NCBI RefSeq assembly: GCF_000143535.2
Contig: NC_037321.1
Span: 496,001-560,000, forward strand
Reading direction: 5' to 3'
Length of the DNA stretch: 64,000 nucleotides
From: Botrytis cinerea B05.10
Taxonomy: Eukaryota > Ascomycota > Leotiomycetes > Helotiales > Sclerotiniaceae
The first letter of the stretch is position 1. Each line of letters opens with the position of its first letter. Shown in pieces: positions 46,835 to 60,000 of this stretch. The notes under the pieces are model-generated. The model was not told where the DNA came from and did not search any database. It worked only from the letters and a program-made list of their open reading frames with translations. Both the position numbers and the translations under genes were made by a program.

Positions 46835-49800
46835 TTACATCTTCATGGTAGCATTTCCCGCTGCTGCTGTACCAGACACCGTTTTTACCACTCCACCAGC
46901 TCCTACCGTCGGTCCAACGCCCGGAAGTGTGAAGTCTGGGAAATTTGGCCATTCTCCCAATCTAGCTGGGTCGCCTCCAATTCTCACCCATTGTCCTACA
47001 CTTGGCGTTCCAGAATCCAAGACAAAGAGCATGGCCCAGCTAGGCGGGTACACATGTGCATTAGGTGGCGTTGTAATCGAACACTGCATATTTGCTGCTG
47101 TGCCAGAGCATGAGAAGGCTGGGAAGTATGTTCGCTGGCCGAAGGAGTTCCCGTGGGTAGCTCCTACAGCTGCCATCAGAGAGATGCGAACAGTAGATGG
47201 ATTACCTTGGTAGAGAGTAGCAGCTATGTTGATTGTATCACCATAACCGAAATCGTTGCCGTTGGAAAACTTAAAAGTTGGTTGAGTAGCGCCATTCAAT
47301 AAGTAAGGAGGTAAAAATACCTCGACGCGGTATTCTTGGACAAATCGAGTGTCTTCGGGATCACTGCCTGTAACTAGCACCCTACCGTCTGGAAGGAGCA
47401 CCGCTTCATTGTGGTAAAGGCGATCGATAGTTGTGTTCGCCAAAGAAGACATTCGAGAATTCAGAGGCTTTGACGGATCGTAAAGAACAGCATTATGATT
47501 GGGATCGGTAGCAAGGCCAAATCCAGCAAAACCTTGTTGAGCCCCGTTGAGAATAAGAAATGTGCCATCGGGACTAAAGAATACTCTATTAACAGATGAG
47601 GGGTGTAATATTTTTTTGGGGAAAACTTACAGGGCTACCATAGATGATATCACTCGTTTTGAAGGCTACGCATCATTGTCAGCAAGACCTTTTGAGAAAG
47701 ATAATAGAGGCCAAAGCCTACCATGCGCTCAATGGTCCAATTTGCACCAGGTACCTCGGGCGCGAGAGAGACACAGTTGTCCAACGCGATTTCTGGACCT
47801 GGGGTAGAGCCGCCGCAAATCATCACTACGAGCGGATCCGTATAAGGTGCACTTTGAGGCATCAAAACAGCAGTGCCTTCCATGGGGTATGTCCTTCCAC
47901 CCAAAAAGTTATTCACTGCCGCGGGAATATTCGGTAAGACTCTTTGAGTTTGAAGAGTAACCTCATCTAAGATCCTCGCCTCGTTGTAATATGCAATGAA
48001 GATGCCTCCAGATGGAAGAACCACAAGATATGGATACAAATTGTACGGATCTGTACGAAACAGATAGTCGCAATAGAGCACATTTCCTCCAGGGGGGCGA
48101 GGGATAATCTCCAAAGAAGGAACAGGTGCACCATTGGAGCCCACTTCGCCACCTACTACGAGGATGCTTCCATTGGCCATAACCATTGCTGAAGGATACC
48201 ATCGACCCGTCTGCAGGCCAACCTCTTCGTAATTCTCTTCCCAATCATTCTTGCTCGGTACTCCAGGTGCCCCGTCCGGAGTATAAAAACGTACACCTAT
48301 AGTTGAGGGAAGTGCCCAGCCCCCGATGTTGATCTGACGCCCAAGACGATCGGGGAGAATGATACTAGCAGAGCAAAATACATCTGTCTTTACATGCATA
48401 GGCCTCCATGCTGCCGTGTAGTTATTGATTTGAGTAAGGTCGAGCTCATAAGCACCAGTGCTATTATTCGCGGGCGACGTTCCGAATTTTTCCAGAAAAG
48501 AAATCTTACCGTTAATGCCAACAGCGGATGTCAATGGAATGATGGGCCCTGTAAACTTATCAGTAAATCATCCAGATGCTGCTAGTGTTATAGCCTACCT
48601 CCAATAAGGAACTCATATTTTCCGGCAGAATTTCCGCTTTCAAAAGTCCAGCTGTTGAGTGGTGTGCCTGTCCAAGTGTAATAGGTAATCAAGGATGGCC
48701 CACCACAATATGTATCACGATTACCGGTGCAAAGCATGACACATTGTGAATCATCAACGATCGCAGCCTTGTGGTTGATAACATCCTGTACGTCACCGCA
48801 GACTGTGAATGAAGTCAATACAGAGTCTTATCTGCAAAGTCACACCAAAGGAAGATAGTTTAAGATATTAATAGCAAATGGGACTCCAGGAATCGCATAG
48901 AGTTAAAGTAGTTTTTAAGGGCATCAAATCATGAAAAGGATTAGCAGCATAAACGGAAACTCACAGCATTGATTCGAATATTCCATACCCCCAGCACCAT
49001 ATCCGTACTGAGAACACAAGCTAAGACAGTTTGTGGCTGTGTTGTTATTTGCAAGTTCAATCTGGTAAGGGAAGACCCTATTCACAGCATCGTCTCTGCA
49101 TGGTGGTCAGCTCTAGTCTCTTGTATTACAATACCAGCACGTCATATGCGACAAACAAGCTGAAATTGAAAGCTGCACCTACGTGAGACACCCCTTATAT
49201 TTCCAACTGCCCGGTAAACTCGTATTCTGTATCACGGGAAGTTGTCGCACGATCAAATTTGTTTGATTAGAATAAATGCTCATTCGATCGCCTAGTGAAT
49301 TAAGGAGTCAGTATTAACCACACATGTTTTGGAGAGAAAGAAAATCAAAGATCGTATTGTAAAAATGACGATACAGATGTATAAGGCAAGGTGGAAAAGC
49401 GATGCTACAGATGGGAATAAAGTTGAGGGTGCAAGACTGCGAATACGAACCTCCACCACACATCTGATTTACATTTCCGCCGCACGGAGTGTTGCACTGA
49501 GAATCTGAGGATGCCAAGGCTCCCAGATTAATAATTGCAGAGTCGCAATAACATTGTGTATAGTATTCCATTCCAGCTATACTATATCCTGCTGTGATAC
49601 AGTTTTGTATGCAGGATTCCACAGTCATATTGGCATCATTAGGTAGATTGTCGGCGAGAATACTACCACGACCAAGGGCTCGGTCAACCCAGCACCCCTT
49701 GTAGGCCCATCCTGTTGGAAGATCTGTGATAGTGGCCGAAGGAACAGTGGCACTAGTTGTCGTGGGTGTTGGTGTAGACGGTAAACTCGTTGCGGTGTAA

Positions 49801-51049
49801 TTGTATAAGTTCATCCGCCCGGACCTAGAAAAAAAGTCAGTAATGGCATCTCGCGAATTCTCTCGGAGAAAAGAATCAAGGTGTAACAGCGACATCAGAA
49901 ACAATGCTCACCCTCCGCAAAACTGTGTCGAGTTCCCTCCGCATACCATATTACAGCCCGTTGCTGGAGCGCCATAGTTTTCAATCTCGTGGTCGCAATA
50001 ACACTCACTGCCATACTCGACGCCCGAAAGTCTGTAACCTCCGAGAATGCAGGCGGAAAGACATGCATCGACGCTCATGGATGCCCCGGCAATGGAATAT
50101 ATCTGCGTGGTGAGGGTACGTGCATTCACGCTATCATTGTAGCACCCAAGAGGCACCCACCCAGATGGTGCTCCTGTAAAAGTAGGAACGGGAATGGAGC
50201 TTGTCGTGAGAGTAGGAAGCGAGACTATAGCATTGTTCAAATCGTAGAGACTTAATCTGGAGGAACCACCGCATATTTCTGAAGCATTACCATTGCAAGG
50301 CATATTACAACCAGTCTCGCCATCAGAAGCTAGGCCCCCGCCATTGAATATGTTATTCGCGCAATCTTGTGATTGTCAAATCAAAGCTACAAACTTGACT
50401 AGGGCTTTCCACTTACAACATTCTCCTGAGTATTCAGCTCCAGCAAGTACGTAACCCAGGGTTTGACATGTAGATTGGCATATTTGGATTGTCAAAGCCG
50501 CCTCTCCTCCTGCAGTCGCTACGTTGTTAGTGAGCGTGCGAGCGCCCACGTTGTCGCTAAGGATGCCGGATCAGTAAACTTTTATATGAGATTTTTCAAG
50601 CGCGAGTATACGGGAAAAGAAGATTGTAACAGCAATGTTCAGTCGAGATACCCGGCTACCAGCTTTCTGCATTGCAATATGCCAGTCATCTATGGTATAT
50701 TGATAGAAGGGTATAAATGCAAGCCATCGATTGCTTTACCCTTGATGGGCCCCTTGTACCGTCGATTGAATCCTTTACATTCAAAAGATGGACGATTCAA
50801 CGAAAAAGAAGGGTGTGCTTGGCAATGTAACAATGTAAATATTTACCTGTAGCAGCCCACATATGACCATGTATCTGCCCTTGGTAGGACAGAATGGCTC
50901 CCTGAACGCGCTTCGGAACATGTAAACTATTGAACAAAAGCTAATTAGCAGATTGAATACAGAGTGACAATCATAACAAGATATCGTTTACATACCGCCA
51001 AAGATAGACTTAGCGCTGTAAAGGCAAGCCGAAGAAAAGAAAGGGCCAT
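46835..51049 (-). CDS. Secreted copper-radical oxidase (glyoxal-oxidase-like) with four WSC domains
   Basis: Eleven exons: 51049-50996, 50926-50847, 50556-50417, 50365-49912, 49824-49451, 49291-49183, 49095-48965, 48802-48599, 48548-47722, 47665-47631 and 47573-46835. They give 1048 residues and phases agree throughout. A signal peptide ([18 protein letters not shown]) leads to four Cys-rich WSC domains, at about residues 37-125, 159-243, 280-367 and 396-480, each with CxCG/YCD and CGG elements. The catalytic part follows: [21 protein letters not shown] and GRWYPSAMV hold the expected Cys and Tyr of the cross-linked cofactor; [21 protein letters not shown] and [15 protein letters not shown] hold the Tyr/His copper ligands. 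Such enzymes oxidise aldehydes or alcohols and release hydrogen peroxide. WSC domains bind wall glycans, so the enzyme is probably held at the cell wall or plant surface. No transmembrane segment or GPI signal is evident. Intron 2 is about 290 bases, much longer than the others. Confidence 0.9.
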
Positions 51050-52949
51050 GATTGCAATTGCTAGCTATCACCGTTCAGATGCACGCTGGGGAAAGACTGT
51101 CGCTCAATGATATACACGGGAAGCGGAGAAATGAAGTAAAAAAGATCTACACTCGGAGAGACAACTTCACCGACCTGCTTAAGCTTTGCAGTCTTGGATT
51201 GCAGTGACAAGAATTGCCATGACCTTCCACATGATGGACAACTGATCCTCGGATCCTTGGAGGCTGACAGGAACCAGCCTGAGTGTTGCTTTTGCTCTTT
51301 ACGAACATCAGAATCGTATAGTTCTCACCTGTCAACCCGTATAATTTGCTCTCTTCTGGTGCAAGGCACACCCCGTGAATTCTCCATGGTTATCTCCACA
51401 TTTCCAAAGTGGTATCTGGTACCAAAAAGCTATTTCCCAAAAAATACGATCATGCACGTACCGCAAAACAGGCGTTACAAATCCTTGGGCGTTTCTTTCT
51501 TTTTCGCAAATCCTTGCCTGCGGTTCGAGGGTTCCTAATGACCTGGAGTTTGAATCTCGTTCGGACATTTTCCACGGCTCGGTTTGGATACCGAAAGAGG
51601 CACAACATCCGCCAACGACTTGGCTAACAAATGAACAATCGAGAGCATGACTGACTGTGCAGATACGTGAAGTATTGACAGGCTGAAGAACCTGTGTAGT
51701 GAGTCTCACGGTCGCACCTACTAGGTTACGAGGGGTGACAATCATGATAGGGCTCGCCGCCACCAAAAGTGAAGTCATAGAATGGGATTGATCGTCTCAT
51801 TGGTAAGTGCAAAGCTTATTCATGGCCGTGTAACAATTGCATAGGTACACTATTGTATATTGATGTACTGCATCAACCTGCAGCCTGAGTAGGTGGGGAT
51901 AGTCATAGCTAAACTATTGAGTGAGATGATGTGCTGGCGATACAATGGCCTAAAATCGAGAGATATCTGCACGGAGAACCATGCTGTTGATTAGTGTAAG
52001 ACCAGCACGAAAACATTTGATGCTAGCTCATACGATCTCGGAGCAAAGACTGTGTTGGTTGTCCGGTGTTGTAGTTCAACAGTTGTTTTGATCCAAAAAA
52101 CGTTCAATTAAGCTTAATGTGGCGGATGTGGCTAGGAGACTAGGGGGCTAGGAGGATTATTAGACCCCTTGTGAAGAATCCCTCGCAAAAGTCCATGGCC
52201 CACTATATTTCAATACGCCATCCTAATCATGCATAGCCGAATAAGGAAACTCAATTTGATAGGCTTTCACCAATAGCGGAGTTGCGATATTAAATCTAGA
52301 CTCAAGCAATAAGCTTGAAGCCCAATCCCATTCACGGCAAACGAATCAGAGTACGCATGTAACGTAGTCTCTGGATCGAACATTGAGTCAAAAAGCCATC
52401 GGAGAAGATGACTTGCTTATTACCCTTTTACGATACCGAGTCAATGATACTCAATAATGTGCATCTACTATCTTGTGGGAGAATCTGGCTGTTCCCGAGT
52501 CATTGGCAAGAGATAAAGAAACCACAGTACCAAAATGCCTTTCCGATGTGTAAAATTAGAGAACCCCCATGATATCTGTTGATCGGCCCGGGATTCATGA
52601 TACAGTCAAGGGTATTGTTGCATTTATCCGGACACCACATGTAAACCAGACACGACCGAATTAATCCTTGAAAATTCGAGAACACCATCTTTTTGTTTGC
52701 CTAATCTTCGTGTATGCACTTCTTATCAGCGGCACTCTAACAGTTATGGCAGTGTAGACGAGCGTATAAAATTGTATAATTTATTGTCCGCTGAGAGGCT
52801 TCCGTTACCGACTACTCTTCTATCTTCCCATGTGTATCGTCCCGAAATTTGTTCCATGCAATATTAAACCCAAATTAAGCACCCGTCTTATCTATCTCAC
52901 TTCTCCTATCTTGCTTACTTGAGATATACTATCTCTTTCGATTTTGTTC
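51050..52949. other. 1.9-kb intergenic region, no gene supported
   Basis: It lies upstream of the oxidase and downstream of the GH16 gene. A minus-strand frame at 51332-51778 (148 residues) is the longest but has no recognisable feature and no supporting splice partner. Short A/G-rich runs (CTAGGAGACTAGGGGG near 52131) are present. No transposon ends or terminal repeats are seen. Confidence 0.4.
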
Positions 52950-54837
52950 TCAGCTCGGGCTTCCGCAAGTCCCCTGCGAATACATTTTGACACTCTTAAC
53001 AGTCATTCCCCTGTCCTCGGGCGGCCCCCACGTTGAGCCCCACTGACTTGAAGCGTTCCAGAACTCTGCTGGGGCCGTCAGACTAGCATCTCCCCACGGT
53101 TTGTTGCCAACCTTATCACTATCACCAACGTTAGCTTTCATTGTCCCTAGTAGCCGCGCACAATTCGACAACTCACGGGAAGTATCCATTGGTCCCTCCT
53201 ACTGCCACGCTGTCTTAATGTTAGCAAATCCATCATCACCTTACTTCATGCTCAAGGCAATCTTACTTCAGGATAAGATAGAAGGCCTGATCAAATGGAG
53301 TGGCTGGATTTCCCGTTTGACTCCATGGATCATGGAGCGCAGAGTTATTCACAATTGTCTTCCCGAATTCTCCTCTATTCCACATGCTGTTATACCCCTT
53401 ACTGAATGAGAGGTAAAATACTTGCTACACCAGACTTAGTTCTTGACAGGCCACGAGATGAGAATCACTAGTTTTATGGAGAGCGTACCAAGAGACGACT
53501 GTTGATGTACGTGAAGATATAGTCTTCACTCCATTCAAGGCCGTATGTATAATAGCTTTCACTATAGTCGGTTCGTCGGATATTGTGTTTTCCATCTGTC
53601 TTCCAGAAGGCGTCTACTTGAGGAATTGGGCCCCAATGCTTTAGTGACTGTCAGCTCAAGTCTGACTTCTCGCCAGAGATATCATACCAAAGCAGAGACA
53701 ATGCTGTCTCGGCCTCCATCGTAGGTAGCCCCGTCATTACCTTTGCTTTCAGCGAGGTCTATCTCACCACTAGCAGGCCAAGATCCGTAAACCGAATCTT
53801 CTGGCATCATCCTAATCAGAGTAAGCAATTTCCATTAAAAAGGGAGGCGGAAATCTACCAAATTGCTGGCCATAACCAATCACCCTTTGGCATCTTTGCA
53901 ATGACTTCAATTTTGCCATATTTGATAGTTTTCTTCCCCTTCGTAGACAATCTTGCGCTTCGAACTGGATTTATAATAGTACCAGCGGTTATATTGCTGT
54001 ACATAGAACAAGCCGTGCCCGCATCATCAGACGTACACACGCCATCAGGTCTGTTGTCGGTAGTCAGGTTTAATGTATACCCGTTTAAAATCTGAGCAGG
54101 CGTGATATTTGTTGAATTGACTGTCAATGTTGGGACGATGTGAAGCCCTTCAGCATCAGTGTAAGCATTTTGAGGATCGTTTGTAGTCCATTCAAAGGAC
54201 CCAGTACTAGTTTTATCAGCTGACAGATCTTTCAGAGTAATTCGGTGATTTGAACTGACCCAAAGCCACCTCGTTGAATTTCATAACTCCATATACTGGG
54301 GTCTATGCTATGAAAGTCATCCTCAAACATAAGACAGTATGAGTTGTTTGGAACTGATGTAAATCCAATGTAGCACATGATACCTCCAAGCCCAAAGCCA
54401 ATGACAATACTTGTCCAGAAAATAATTGAATCCCAAGTTCGTCCAGACAATTTCTTGCGTTTTCCCTCTGTAGCAACCTTTTCTAGCCATGGCTTTTCAT
54501 AACTTTCTTACAGTCAGTATCTTTTAGTTTAGTACAGAGGTCCAGGCCAAACTTACTCGCCAATAAGCCTAGCACTCTTAAACCGGCGTTGCCTGAGAGG
54601 TACAATATCTAAACCATCTTCAACGATCAGCAATTTCTTAAGCATCAAGAGTGCAATTTTCCTACCTGAAATTGAAGAACCTTCCCCCGGTGATGAGAAT
54701 CGGTCACTTGGTGTACTTGTATGGGAGGATTCATGATTTGGTGTTTCTGGTTGTGAAAGTAGTCGAGGTGTTCCAGGAGCAGAAACTCGGTGGGTTTGAG
54801 GATCTTGTGCAGTCAGGGATGTACTGTATGTTGACAT
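52950..54837 (-). CDS. Membrane-anchored GH16 family glucanase-like protein
   Basis: Nine exons: 54837-54666, 54617-54557, 54502-54260, 54206-53859, 53811-53688, 53638-53489, 53424-53267, 53209-53177 and 53118-52950, giving 485 residues. The 33-base eighth exon is needed to read GGTNGYFPDKVGNKPWG. The first ~110 residues are Ser/Thr/Pro-rich and cytosolic (RQRRFKSARLIGDYEKPW). A single hydrophobic span, SIIFWTSIVIGFGLGGIMCY, makes it a type II membrane protein. The luminal domain has DGVCTSDDAGTACSMYSN, KIEVIAKMPKGDWLWPAIW and, near residue 290, GEIDLAES, the GH16 E-x-D-x-x-E catalytic motif. It resembles fungal GH16 proteins that cleave or remodel beta-1,3-glucan. Intron 1 (54665-54618, 48 bases) is stop-free; if retained, 16 mostly hydrophobic residues are added. 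It is therefore the least certain junction. Confidence 0.85.
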
Positions 54838-57071
54838 CTTGAGGATTCTCTACTGTCTGCAACTTTAAAAGATTGGGATAAGTCGCTGGATAACTTATCA
54901 AAATATCACAACCTCAGTTCAGACAGTTGACTTCTTCTGTCCACCCACGCACTTGCACGAATCTCCCAACGAAAAATATATGGTAAGGTTGAAAATATTT
55001 CCAAGATAAGAGAAATCTCCGACAAATAAGCTAAAATCAATCGATCCATTTCACTAATGGTATTGTCGGATACCGCATGGGCGGCAGAGTACCTTGTATT
55101 TGCATCAATCCCTGAGGGTATGGACGTTTTCTGCCAGGCTCATAAGAACAAATGAGAGGACTAAGCGAAATGATCCCCATGTAGATCTGAATGCGCTGGT
55201 AATATCGCCGATAGTGGGCATATACGCGATATCGAGAACATCAAAATCGATTATGATAACGGAGTTGCATACAGGAAAGTTCAGCTATGTTCAACCAAGC
55301 AGCATAACATCTGTTGGTATCCAGTGGCTGTGAACCATTTCTACCTGGTGTTTGAAAGACTTAGAGGTCTCTGAGACGAAAGCTAAAAGCGGATGTAACC
55401 TCAAAATCTCAAAGGCGTCAATTCACGATAATGATTGAATTGCCCGAGCAACTAGCCCTCAAAATAGATGATTCGATGTCTTATATGGGATGATGGCACT
55501 GTAACACTTTACAAGAATGCATGTGATTTTCGATATTGAATACGAGAATTCAGGAACCTGCAGATAAGTCTCGTCTTTGTGGTAACGGGTACTTGATTGG
55601 ACGAGAGATAAACTGTTGAAATCAGAGGAAAATGAAGATGGTGTTCAGAGGAAAGTCTAAACAGAGAACTCAAGTCAAATTTCAAAATAACGGATCAGAT
55701 GCTCTAGAAGGATAGACGCATGTTGGGGTATTTCGTTTGTATTACTAAGAAAATGAGGTGGTTGAGATGTCGGGATATCAGAGTGATCGACATTAGAAAT
55801 TCCTAACGAGAGGGTGGAAAAACGTTGGATTGTTTTAATTCCTCGAATGAGTTGTACAAAGTGCAGATTTGTCGGCCAACATACAGCCAGAGACAGTATT
55901 ATCTGTACCACTGAGTAACATGCAGCAATTTGAAGAGGGAAGGGTAGCGGGCAGGGTACTTTAGCGATTGATTTAGGGTAAATAAGCCTACAGTGGGTCC
56001 GTGACCCCTGGAAGCTTTTAGTAAGATATCACTCCGAGGTCTGCACCTAAACTCGTTATTAGTATTGAGAAGTTCAGAAAATACCCTGCTGTAGTAAGGG
56101 GCCAAGGGCTGACAGCATTTGAGCCCATCTAGTCCGGGGAACTGGAGAGTTCCAATCTAGCTCACCTATATTGCGTTGTTATGAGCCTCGATTTGGCCAA
56201 TCACATCAAATCAAACACCGGACGAAAATGTTTGAACACTCTGGAGGTCGATGTATTGCTGCTCTCTTCCTTGTACCTTTCTAGTATCCCCAGGATCTCA
56301 AGAGGATTTCCGATCAATGAGGAACTCATCAATTTCCGTATCCTGGTCGTTTTGCGAGAATCTGGCTAATACAGAGCCATGTACAACACTCCCCTGGTCA
56401 ATAATAGTCTCTCAATATTTCCAAACTCCGTATTGTTGAACCATTCAACGGGAGAGATTTCCGTATAGACTTATCTATTCCATTGGAGCTCCCAGAGATA
56501 CCACACGCTCCCTAGACCACCTACCTTATCGTCGGACCATAATGCTATTCTTAGGTCAATATTCTGCATCCTGCATCCTGCATGCGTGGAGATATAGATG
56601 AAGCCACAACTTTCGTCCAAAGACACTATATATCTGTAAATCTGATCCAATAATATAGGCTTCCCGCAGGAGATGTGGCTACTGCCTGCTACAACACCGA
56701 GGCTATAAACCACGGTCTCGATATCTTAAATGTTGCATTTGTACTAAAATCGTGCTGTCCATCCCGGCAACTCGTTGAGACTAGCCTAAGTTTCTATGAT
56801 CTGTCGCCCGCCCTTGCTCAGCTAGCTCGAACAATCCATAGACAGAAAGTTCATGGTCCTAGATTTCCTCCTACAGCCGCCATAACGAGTGTGTTGGCAA
56901 GTGTAATCTTGACTTCCGATTTTCGACAAATTCCGTCAACTACCTTCGAATTTATCCGCGTATCGATTACTCATAATCTCAGGTTCCCACTCTTTCAATC
57001 TAGACTTGCAGCTCTTCAATTTTTGGTTTGAGTTGGTATCAGTTCTCCCCTGGCCTCAAGCCTATAACGAT
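54838..57071. promoter_or_regulatory. 2.2-kb divergent intergenic region between GH16 and GT2 genes
   Basis: Both flanking genes are read away from this DNA, so their promoters lie here. No convincing gene is present; open frames at 55094-56713 look random. Its length is large for this window and could support shared control. Confidence 0.4.
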
Positions 57072-60000
57072 ATGTCTGAAGAATTCAACTTTCAACTGCG
57101 CTCTGGCGAGCAGCCGCCAATTCTTCCAAATACACGCCCTATGATGACAGAACGACGTCAAAGTGTCCCGGTGCATTCAATGTCCCGCTCAGAAAGTTTG
57201 GCGCCAGCCTCGCGACCTCATAGCATTATGAGTACAGGGTCTGCAGGAAGCCGCGATCGTCATACTCTGGTATGTCTTTCGGTTACATTGTTCACTATAT
57301 ATTCTTCCCCCAAATAGAACTTCAAGCAATTCCTGGCTTTGGCCTGATGATGGTTTACAGGTTGCAAAATATCTTCAAAGACGATGCAGTGCTGCCAAAT
57401 GGCTTCAACCTATCGAGGAAGAGAATGGCACCATCAACGAATCGTCGTGGGTGGGTGTTGCTATGCGGCTTCCGGATGGTAGCTACTACACTGAGCCACC
57501 AAACGTTGATAACAACTTTTATACTGTGATGCAATATCTTGGTTGCAAAGTTGCCTTCACAATGTCTTCAGATATCACTGCAGCATTGATGGACCAAATT
57601 GGCCCTTTTCAAACAGAAGTTCAAGTGCATCCACGTGGAATTAGACTCCCAATCGTCCAAAACCTTTCAGAACTTGCATATGGAGGTACTGGAGTATCAA
57701 AAAAGTCGTACTTATGTGTATTGAGAGAAGAGAGGCTCGTTCTCATTTGGAACGAGTCGGTTGAAAGCATTATGACACATGGAGCAGATGTTGAAGGTAT
57801 CCTCGTTGGTTTGGTAAGTCAAACCACCCCGACATAAATCGAAATGTACTTACGAAAAATACACTAGATCTGGGGATCTCATATCGGTACCATGACAGCT
57901 ACTTCTCCATACGCATCCATGACTCCACCTATTGGACAAACTCCAGGTCAAACTCCCGGACGAACACCCTCAGCTATTAGTGAGGATCCTGAATTCAACG
58001 AGAAAATGAATATTGTTCAAGCCGCGATTGAGCGCGAAGAAAACAAAGACACAATTTTCAATCCAGATATCGAGGCCGCGGCACCGCCAGAAAGACCCTT
58101 TCTATTATTACATGCTGGTGTCATTGGATTTGCCATGACTCTGGTGGTATTCGTAGAAATGCTTTGTGCGTCGCGTCTAATAACAGAATATCAATGGGAT
58201 GGTGGAGTACTCCGGTTTGCACTTGTCGCTGTTATTCCATTCTTCGCTTCCTTCTCTCTGGTAAGACATTTTCAGCCACTTCGTACGTGGCGTAAGCCTC
58301 AAACACAACGGAAAACTACCGGCAATCTTCCGGACGTAGCTAACATGTTATTACTCAGTTTTTCATGATTGTCATTGCGGGAAGTCTATTCCAATTATTT
58401 GGACCCTTGACATATGTTCGAAAGAATTCTCAGTTCTATTCGGCCAAACCGCCCAAGAGGGGCCGTTACCCTGACTTAGAACTGCCACACATCACTATAC
58501 AGATGCCAGTGTATAAAGAAGGATTAAAAGGGTAAGACGGTACCAGACCTTTATTGAAGAGCTGCTGACTGAATGTGATAGTGTTATCATTCCTACTGTG
58601 ACTAGTATCCTGGCTGCTATTCGATACTATGAAGCACAAGGTGGCTCGGCTTCAATCTACGTTAACGAGGATGGAATGCAAGCTGTAGATCCTGAGCTAT
58701 GTGAAGCTCGAAAGACGTTTTATGAGTTGAATAACATCGGCTACTGTTCCCGCCCCAAGCACACCCACAGCAAAAAGAAATGGTATCAAGGAAAGAAGGT
58801 ACAAGATAACCCTGAAGGATTCCAGCGAAAGGGCCAATTCAAAAAAGCGTCGAACATGAACTACTGTCTCAGTTTCTCTATTCGAGTTGAAGATGAGCTA
58901 CTGAGACTTATTGCTGCCAAATCTGCAGCGGAAGATAGGCCTGAAGGTGGTATTACTCCAGATGAGGAAGACGTGCTTTACAAACAGGCTCTGGCGACTT
59001 GTCTTGAGCAAGATGAAGGGCGGACTATGGCTGGAGGCAATGTTCGTATCGGTGATATCATTTTGATCATTGATAGCGACACTCGAGTGCCTGAAGACTG
59101 TCTTCTACTGGGCGCATTAGAAATGCACGAGAGTCCTCAAGTGGCTATCCTACAACATGCCTCTGGTGTCATGCAAGTTGCTCATAATCCTTTCGAAAAT
59201 GGAAGCAAGTATTTCTTGTAGAGAATCATCAAAAAAAGCACTAACAGTTGGCAGTAACTTACTTTACAAATCTCATCTACATGTCTATTACCTTCGCAGT
59301 AGGAAACGGTGATTGTGCTCCGTTTGTTGGCCACAACGCCTTTCTGCGATGGAAAGCTGTACAGAGCGTAGCTTACGAAGAAGATGGACAATTGAAGTTC
59401 TGGTCTGACGGTATGACAATTCAATGCTCAGTCTATACCACAACCCTAACGCCTTGCTAGATCATGTCTCTGAGGACTTCGATATGAGTCTACGACTTCA
59501 AATGGCAAAGTTTATTGTAAGACTGGCAACTTATCATGAAGGCGGTTTCAAAGAAGGCGTATCCCTCACTGTTTACGACGAACTTGCTCGATGGGAGAAA
59601 TACGCCTATGGGTGCAACGAACTGGTTTTCAATCCCATCTACAAATGGTGGCGAGGTCCATTCACGAAGCTTTTCATGAGATTCCTTTGGAGTGACATCA
59701 AACTCACATCCAAAATCACCATTCTAGCCTACATCGGAACCTGTGAGTATTCAAAGCAGTGAAAGTTGTTCAAGAACTGACCAATCAACAGACTATGCGA
59801 TTGCCTGTGCCATTCCACTTACCTTGGCAAACTACATAATGGTCGGCTGGTTCAATGACTCACTAGATCAATTCTACCTCACCTCCTGGAAAATCTTCGT
59901 CGGTATGGCCGTAATCTTCAACGTCCTGTCACCCCTCGCATTCGCCATGTTACGCCATCGCCTTGGTGAAAAGGTCTTCGTCTACTCCATAGTTGAAACT

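Noticed and set aside
51520..51570. GGTTCGAGGGTTCC resembling a tRNA B box
   Set aside because: It does not fit GGTTCRANNCC, and no A box, acceptor stem or anticodon arm could be folded around it.
51332..51778. 148-codon minus-strand frame in the gap before the oxidase
   Set aside because: Although its start is mildly hydrophobic, it has no family signature, no splice context and an atypical residue mix, so I do not call it a gene.
54618..54665. Treating the GH16 N-terminal stretch as continuous coding sequence
   Set aside because: Donor, CTGAT branch and acceptor are good and the insert is oddly hydrophobic for a cytosolic segment; still, this is the least certain splice call.
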